The notes under the pieces: model-generated
The model's database searches: none
What the model saw: only the letters and a program-made list of their open reading frames with translations
Told to the model about the DNA's origin: nothing
In this document: positions 59,700-64,000 of the stretch, in pieces
Layout of the letters: each line of letters begins with the position of its first letter
How positions within the stretch are numbered: position 1 is the first letter of the stretch
Program-made: the position numbers and the translations under genes
NCBI GenBank assembly: GCA_030062745.1
Contig: CP099846.1
Coordinates: forward strand, 19,935,621-19,999,620
DNA length: 64,000 nucleotides
Direction: 5' to 3'
Origin: Capitulum mitella
Taxonomy: Eukaryota; Arthropoda; Thecostraca; Pollicipedomorpha; Pollicipedidae

Positions 59700-61030
59700 A
59701 AGCCGCATGCCCTGATTTGTCTGCGCAATTGGCGCCGGGTTCCGGCCGGTCTTGCGCCCCTGTTTATTCAGCCTCCCCGGTCTACCAGTTCCGCCATCAG
59801 CTATCCTATCGCTGTACGGACGTTCCGGGGCGATTGTGTACTCTCCCCTCTCCCCCTCTACAGGCCGGACGACAGCTGCGGCCACGCCGTCCGCCGCCGC
59901 GCAGCTGCCCCCCCCCCCCGCCCGTCCCCCCGGCCGACTGCGCTTGTGCGTGGCGTCGGGCCGGCGTCAGGCGGCGACCTTTCAAGGCCGCGCGGCGTCC
60001 GCCTGCCTCGGGTCACGTGATCTCGGCACGGCCCGCCGCAGGGCGTCGGTGGACAGGTCGCTCAGGGGGCCGCGGCCGGTGGTCGCCTGGGGGCGTTGGC
60101 TGGACACGGAGCTGTCCGACCGTGCACGCGCTCGCTGTGATCCGATTTGGATGATGGGCGGGGACAGGTTTTCACGAGGGAATGGACGGATTACAATAAG
60201 CCCTGCACGGGTCCGGGATCATGGCGTCCGACACAGCCTTAAATGAAGTTGTAACACGCTCTGTAGAATGGAGGGCTAGGCAAGCAGAGGCGTCGCCGGG
60301 TTACAATGAAATGTGTCAATACCATTAGTTTATTCGGGTAATTACAAGTCGCAAAGCTGGAGCCGGCCCTCAGAATTATCGTGACCTTCCCAGGATACGG
60401 TGGCTCCGGACGATCTGCCGCCTTACAAGGCCGTGATTGGCTACGTCCCTGAAAACGACAGCGACAGCAAGGCGTCCCAGCAGCAGCGCTGCTGTTCTTC
60501 GAATCTCTGAATCGTCCTCGACGGCAGGCGGCTGGAAGCCGAGCTGTCTGCTGTCTCCTGTCTGTCGTCGGCCGGCGCCCCTGCGCTCTGCGGCTGGCGC
60601 GGGCGGCGGCCGCGGAGCCGGGGCGCGCCGGGCCTGCGTATCGACCGGCGGCGCCGAACGCACTGCACGCATCCCGCCGCCGGACAGAGGGCGAGAATGC
60701 CGCGAGAGAGGGGAACGGCGAAGGAGGGAGAGCGGCGAGAGCGAGGGGAGACGCGGCGCGTAAACAGGCCTCCGGCGCGGTCGGCCATGACGTTCGGCCC
60801 CGCCTGGCCGTGCGTGTGCGTACTACCGCGGCGCGAGTGTACGTCTGCCGGGTCAACGACCGGACGGCCGCCGGCGGCCAGGGGCGCCGCAGCCCAGCCC
60901 TCAATGGGAGGCCGCGAGCGGCGCTGGGGACGCTGCGGGCGGCAGGCTGGCCTCCCCAGCCTGCGCCTGTCACGCTGCCGAACGGTCGCCGCTCGTGTTT
61001 GCTGTCGTGTGAGCGCTCTGGTGTGAACTT
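59700..61030. other. GC- and CpG-rich island
   Basis: Dense CpG with long open frames on both strands (244 codons minus at 60239-60973, 167 and 164 plus at 59.65-60.25 kb). Translations are Arg/Pro/Ala/Ser-rich and mutually overlapping, as expected from composition. It could be a promoter; no first exon is supported. Confidence 0.5.
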
Positions 61031-63020
61031 GCCCGCTGTCCCGTCCTGTAGTTTTCCATCAGTGATCGCATGAACGCCCTGACCCTGGGGCTGTTGTTCT
61101 GAATTAGTGGTTTGCTCTAGAGCTTTCAGGAAGCCAGTGTGGACCAGTGCCGCCCTTGTGACCTGACATCACAGTCGTTGATTACCGTTGGTAGCGCAAT
61201 GCGTGGCAAGCAATTTAAATTTCAGCTCTCCTGACCGGGCTACATGATGTTAGTTGCTCTGGGTTCGTGGAAGTTTCTGTCGTTTGAAATTCTTCGTCCT
61301 ATGCATTTAGTCATGACAGTCTCATTCGTTTATGACAATCCTCTGCAGCTGATGGGCCAATAAAATCCGTCGATGACGCCATTTTCATTTTTACTGCGAA
61401 CGTGCACCGTACGACTTGCCACTTGTTTAGCTTAATCACCTGAAATCAATGCAGTTTGAGGGTTCACTACGTATGCGAAATTTTCTTATATATTTTGGGA
61501 ATTTGCGTTAGAGCATTAGAGCATTATTGTTTGTTTGTATATTAGGGCTTTCATCTCGCTTCCTTTCAACTATAACATTTCCCTTGTCTTCTGTAGTAAC
61601 GAACCTGTTGATGGTCTCCGCCAAAGCGTTCGCGACAGTTTTGATGGGATAGCGCTTTCTACGCGGTGCACGGGCACTCGCAGAGAGGGCAATATTACAA
61701 ATTTTGTTCGTTTAGAAGGAAGAAAAATGACTGACACGGTATGTGTGCACCAGTAACCAATTTGAAGAGGGTGGCGTGTTCGTGGTCTTTAGACAATACG
61801 TCACCACTCTCTCAGTTTTCTGGAACTACTGATGGACGCCTAGTCTTTACGAGGTCTCGTCCCAAATTTGAGATGGATGATGTTGTGGTTCCTTAGATCA
61901 GTCATCTCCCTCTCGGATGCTGAGAGATGCCAGGACATTGCGACAGAACGCTTTTGAAGGGAGGGCGTCCTGTATGCACTAGTGCAACGTTACCTACCCG
62001 AAATCCTTATTGTGAGCGACGCCGTGGGCTGAGGAATCTTACTGCTTACACCAGCGAGACGCCTCGTGGGGACGCATGAAGACGACTTCTTGATGTCCCC
62101 CAAATTTGGAATCATATCTCTTATTCCAGGACTGCTCGGACTTCATTGAGGAAAAGTTTTTTTAAAAGCAAAATATTTCGACATATACTGGTGGGTTTTG
62201 GTCGCTGGTTTTAAACGCCCAATGTAGGTCTTGGCCGTTTTGTAATGCTTTGGTTCTTCAGCTTGTTTTTATAGGCATTCATGAAATTGTATAAATGGAA
62301 TTTTCCGCTGTGGCACGTGTATTGAACGAAGTCATCCAAGCTGGAGCTTCCAGTTTTAGATGTTAGTCTTAAATGTACATTGGTCTCGAAACTCTACTCT
62401 CACGTAGGTTCAAGGCAACTTCCCACGGTCTTCCCGAGTGCCCTCTTACGTCGCGTCCTGTTTAGGGTTTCTGCATGACGTCACGCCGCAACGTCAAGCG
62501 GGCGCCGGACAACGAACGCTTGCGTGTATTGGCCGATACAGGCCCATGTTGCGTCACATCTGCACTTGACTACAACAGTTTTTAATGAGCTACATTTTCT
62601 GGAGCTTCGGGACATTTTTCAGGAAAAATGGAAATGTTGTTAACGATGTTTTTCATGCTAGCCAAGTCCATTTATGTAAAGCTGACCAAGACTGAGCACC
62701 CTGCCACCCAGATACTCGTGACAATATTCGCGCCCATTTTCGAGCAATTTGACTGGCATTAACAAATGACCAAGACCACAGGGCCAAATGCCTGTCCTTT
62801 GCAAATTTTTTACCAAAAGACATTGGTGAATTCTTCGAATAACTATGAATCCCTCAGGAGAAAGCCAACAGCTAAGACAGCGCTATATATCTTTTAAACA
62901 TTGTTTGACGCATTACTTTCATCCTGTGCATTGGCAGCCCAAAGGGATGCTTATCTGTGCTGGTATTTTGAATATGGGGAATTGCATTTCAAACGTCACG
63001 ATCACCCATATGATTGTTCG
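61030..63020. other. Non-coding stretch
   Basis: No gene is supported. A full CRE palindrome lies at 62476-62483. The remainder shows no repeats that I can define. Confidence 0.4.
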
Positions 63021-63345
63021 CTGCCATAACTGCCAGTACTAAGCAGTTCAAAAACACAACTAAAAAAGACTTAACAGCGAAGACATTACTCTCGGAGTAG
63101 TTATGTGAACGAAAGAACTCGCAAGCCAAGCACTGCGAATGCAACCACATATAATTTCGAGAAATGAACTATCTTCCAGTGAAAATTTCGCGATTCGGTG
63201 ATCAGTGGCTACGAAATTATCAGCCTCCAGAAAGCAGAACGGCTGGCCGGGCCGGGTCGGCTGCTCCATTTGATTCCACCTGTAGTGAAGTAAGACGTAC
63301 GTGGCCTACGGCCTGGTGCGTAACTAGCAAAATAAAGACAAAAAA
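63020..63345 (+). repeat. Dispersed repeat, copy 2 (partner at 47.33-47.63 kb)
   Basis: Direct-orientation relative of copy 1. Corresponding blocks are AAGCAGTTCAAAA, ACTCTCGGAGTAG, GCACTGCGAA, GTGAAAATTTC, CAGTGGCTACGA, CCTCCAGAAAGC, GCCGGGCCG, TTTGATTCC and GACGTACGTGG. This copy carries a few extra bases near its right end. Confidence 0.7.
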
Positions 63346-63349
63346 CCAA

Positions 63350-64000
63350 ACTGAGCAGCCGGCCTGTCTCAACAGTTACGCATGCTTTACTGTAGTTAAT
63401 GTTGCAGCGACTCTGTACTAGGTCATGAAACTGTGCCAAAAGGTAGCCCAATTTTTTAAATTTTATGAAGCAGTTTTTGCATCCGCGTTGACATGCAGCC
63501 ATTTCCGTTATAAACAGCGATTCCGAGAACATTGTTTTCGCACTTCGTAACGTTTATCCTTTTTTTCTCGGGGTGTTTTCGGACCGTTCAGTAATGGCAG
63601 CGAACAATATCGCAGGGGCGCTTAGCGTTCAAGCTTATTGTTCCTCGTGTGTGAAAAACTGGAACGAATCAACAAACATCACTTTGTATTGCAAAATGCG
63701 CAAAGAGTAGATGAATGCGTTAAACACCGTTTTAACTGACGCTTCCTAATATGAAGAAAAACGCAGTTGCCCACCCTGGTTGTACCTCGTAGAAGAGGTG
63801 TCTATCTGGTTTACTTTCCATCGGATTTCGGCGGTATAGCGGTAAAGTACGCCACAATTTCCCTCAACAGTTCGAGGACCGTCCCATCCTATTGAAATGC
63901 TGAGGGGGGGGGGGGGGGGTCCGCGTCGCCTCCTCCGTGCGGCGCCCGTGCGTCAGCCCTTGGCTGGCTGGCGGGTGAGAATACGAGTCAGCCGGACAGG
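63350..64000. other. Non-coding end of window with a 16-G run
   Basis: No gene is supported. A run of 16 G lies at 63904-63919, followed by CpG-rich sequence to the window edge, so a GC-rich island may begin here and continue outside. Confidence 0.5.

Noticed and set aside
60239-60973. 244-codon minus frame
   Set aside because: Arg/Ala/Pro-rich translation of a CpG island, with equally open plus frames.

Overview
The window is nuclear DNA of an animal. The evidence is a split gene with GT-AG introns, decayed LINE retrotransposons of animal type, many micro- and minisatellites, long non-coding stretches and no operon-like gene packing. The mix of jockey-like gag, CR1/L2/jockey-like reverse transcriptase, MITE-like repeats and short GC-rich islands suggests a marine invertebrate, perhaps a crustacean. 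That placement is an inference from style and not a match to a known sequence. No tRNA, rRNA, CRISPR or bacterial signal was seen.

The best gene is a three-exon model on the minus strand (3405 to 1383). Its splice sites are canonical and its codon phases agree at both junctions, giving about 195 residues. I do not recognise the protein. To its right lie two blocks almost without CpG (about 3.78-7.68 kb and 8.44-11.05 kb). A CpG-bearing segment separates them, and two related sequences in inverted orientation flank the second block. This is the most unusual structure in the window, and it reads as a germline-methylated domain with CpG-bearing insertions or protected islands.

From 11.4 to 26 kb the sequence is mostly non-coding. 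It contains a near-perfect 53-bp palindrome, a 15-bp minisatellite, a duplicated segment, the 5' part of a LINE (hairpin-rich leader plus a frameshifted zinc-knuckle gag, 17.4-19.2 kb), and a 34-bp minisatellite with AP-1-like sites (23.4-23.7 kb). From 26.1 to 35.3 kb lies a cluster of very GC- and CpG-rich islands carrying a 22-bp minisatellite with no length change in 18 units, a 36-bp repeat, and a roughly 25-bp repeat built on TGACCTTGA. A second inverted pair of dispersed repeats brackets part of it.

From 35.9 to 49 kb there are a MITE-like element, a GCTGCTG-rich repeat, a 33-bp minisatellite and one copy of a 300-bp dispersed repeat. A degenerate, 5'-truncated LINE ORF2 occupies 49.06-51.16 kb on the minus strand. 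The last 13 kb hold tandem repeats of 40, 110 and roughly 200-250 bp, a CpG-bearing relative of a repeat found in the CpG-free block, a GC-rich island at 59.7-61.0 kb, and the second copy of the dispersed repeat. Apart from the three-exon gene, the two LINE remnants and one weak first-exon candidate, I could not support any coding gene. The long open frames in the GC-rich islands are best explained by composition.
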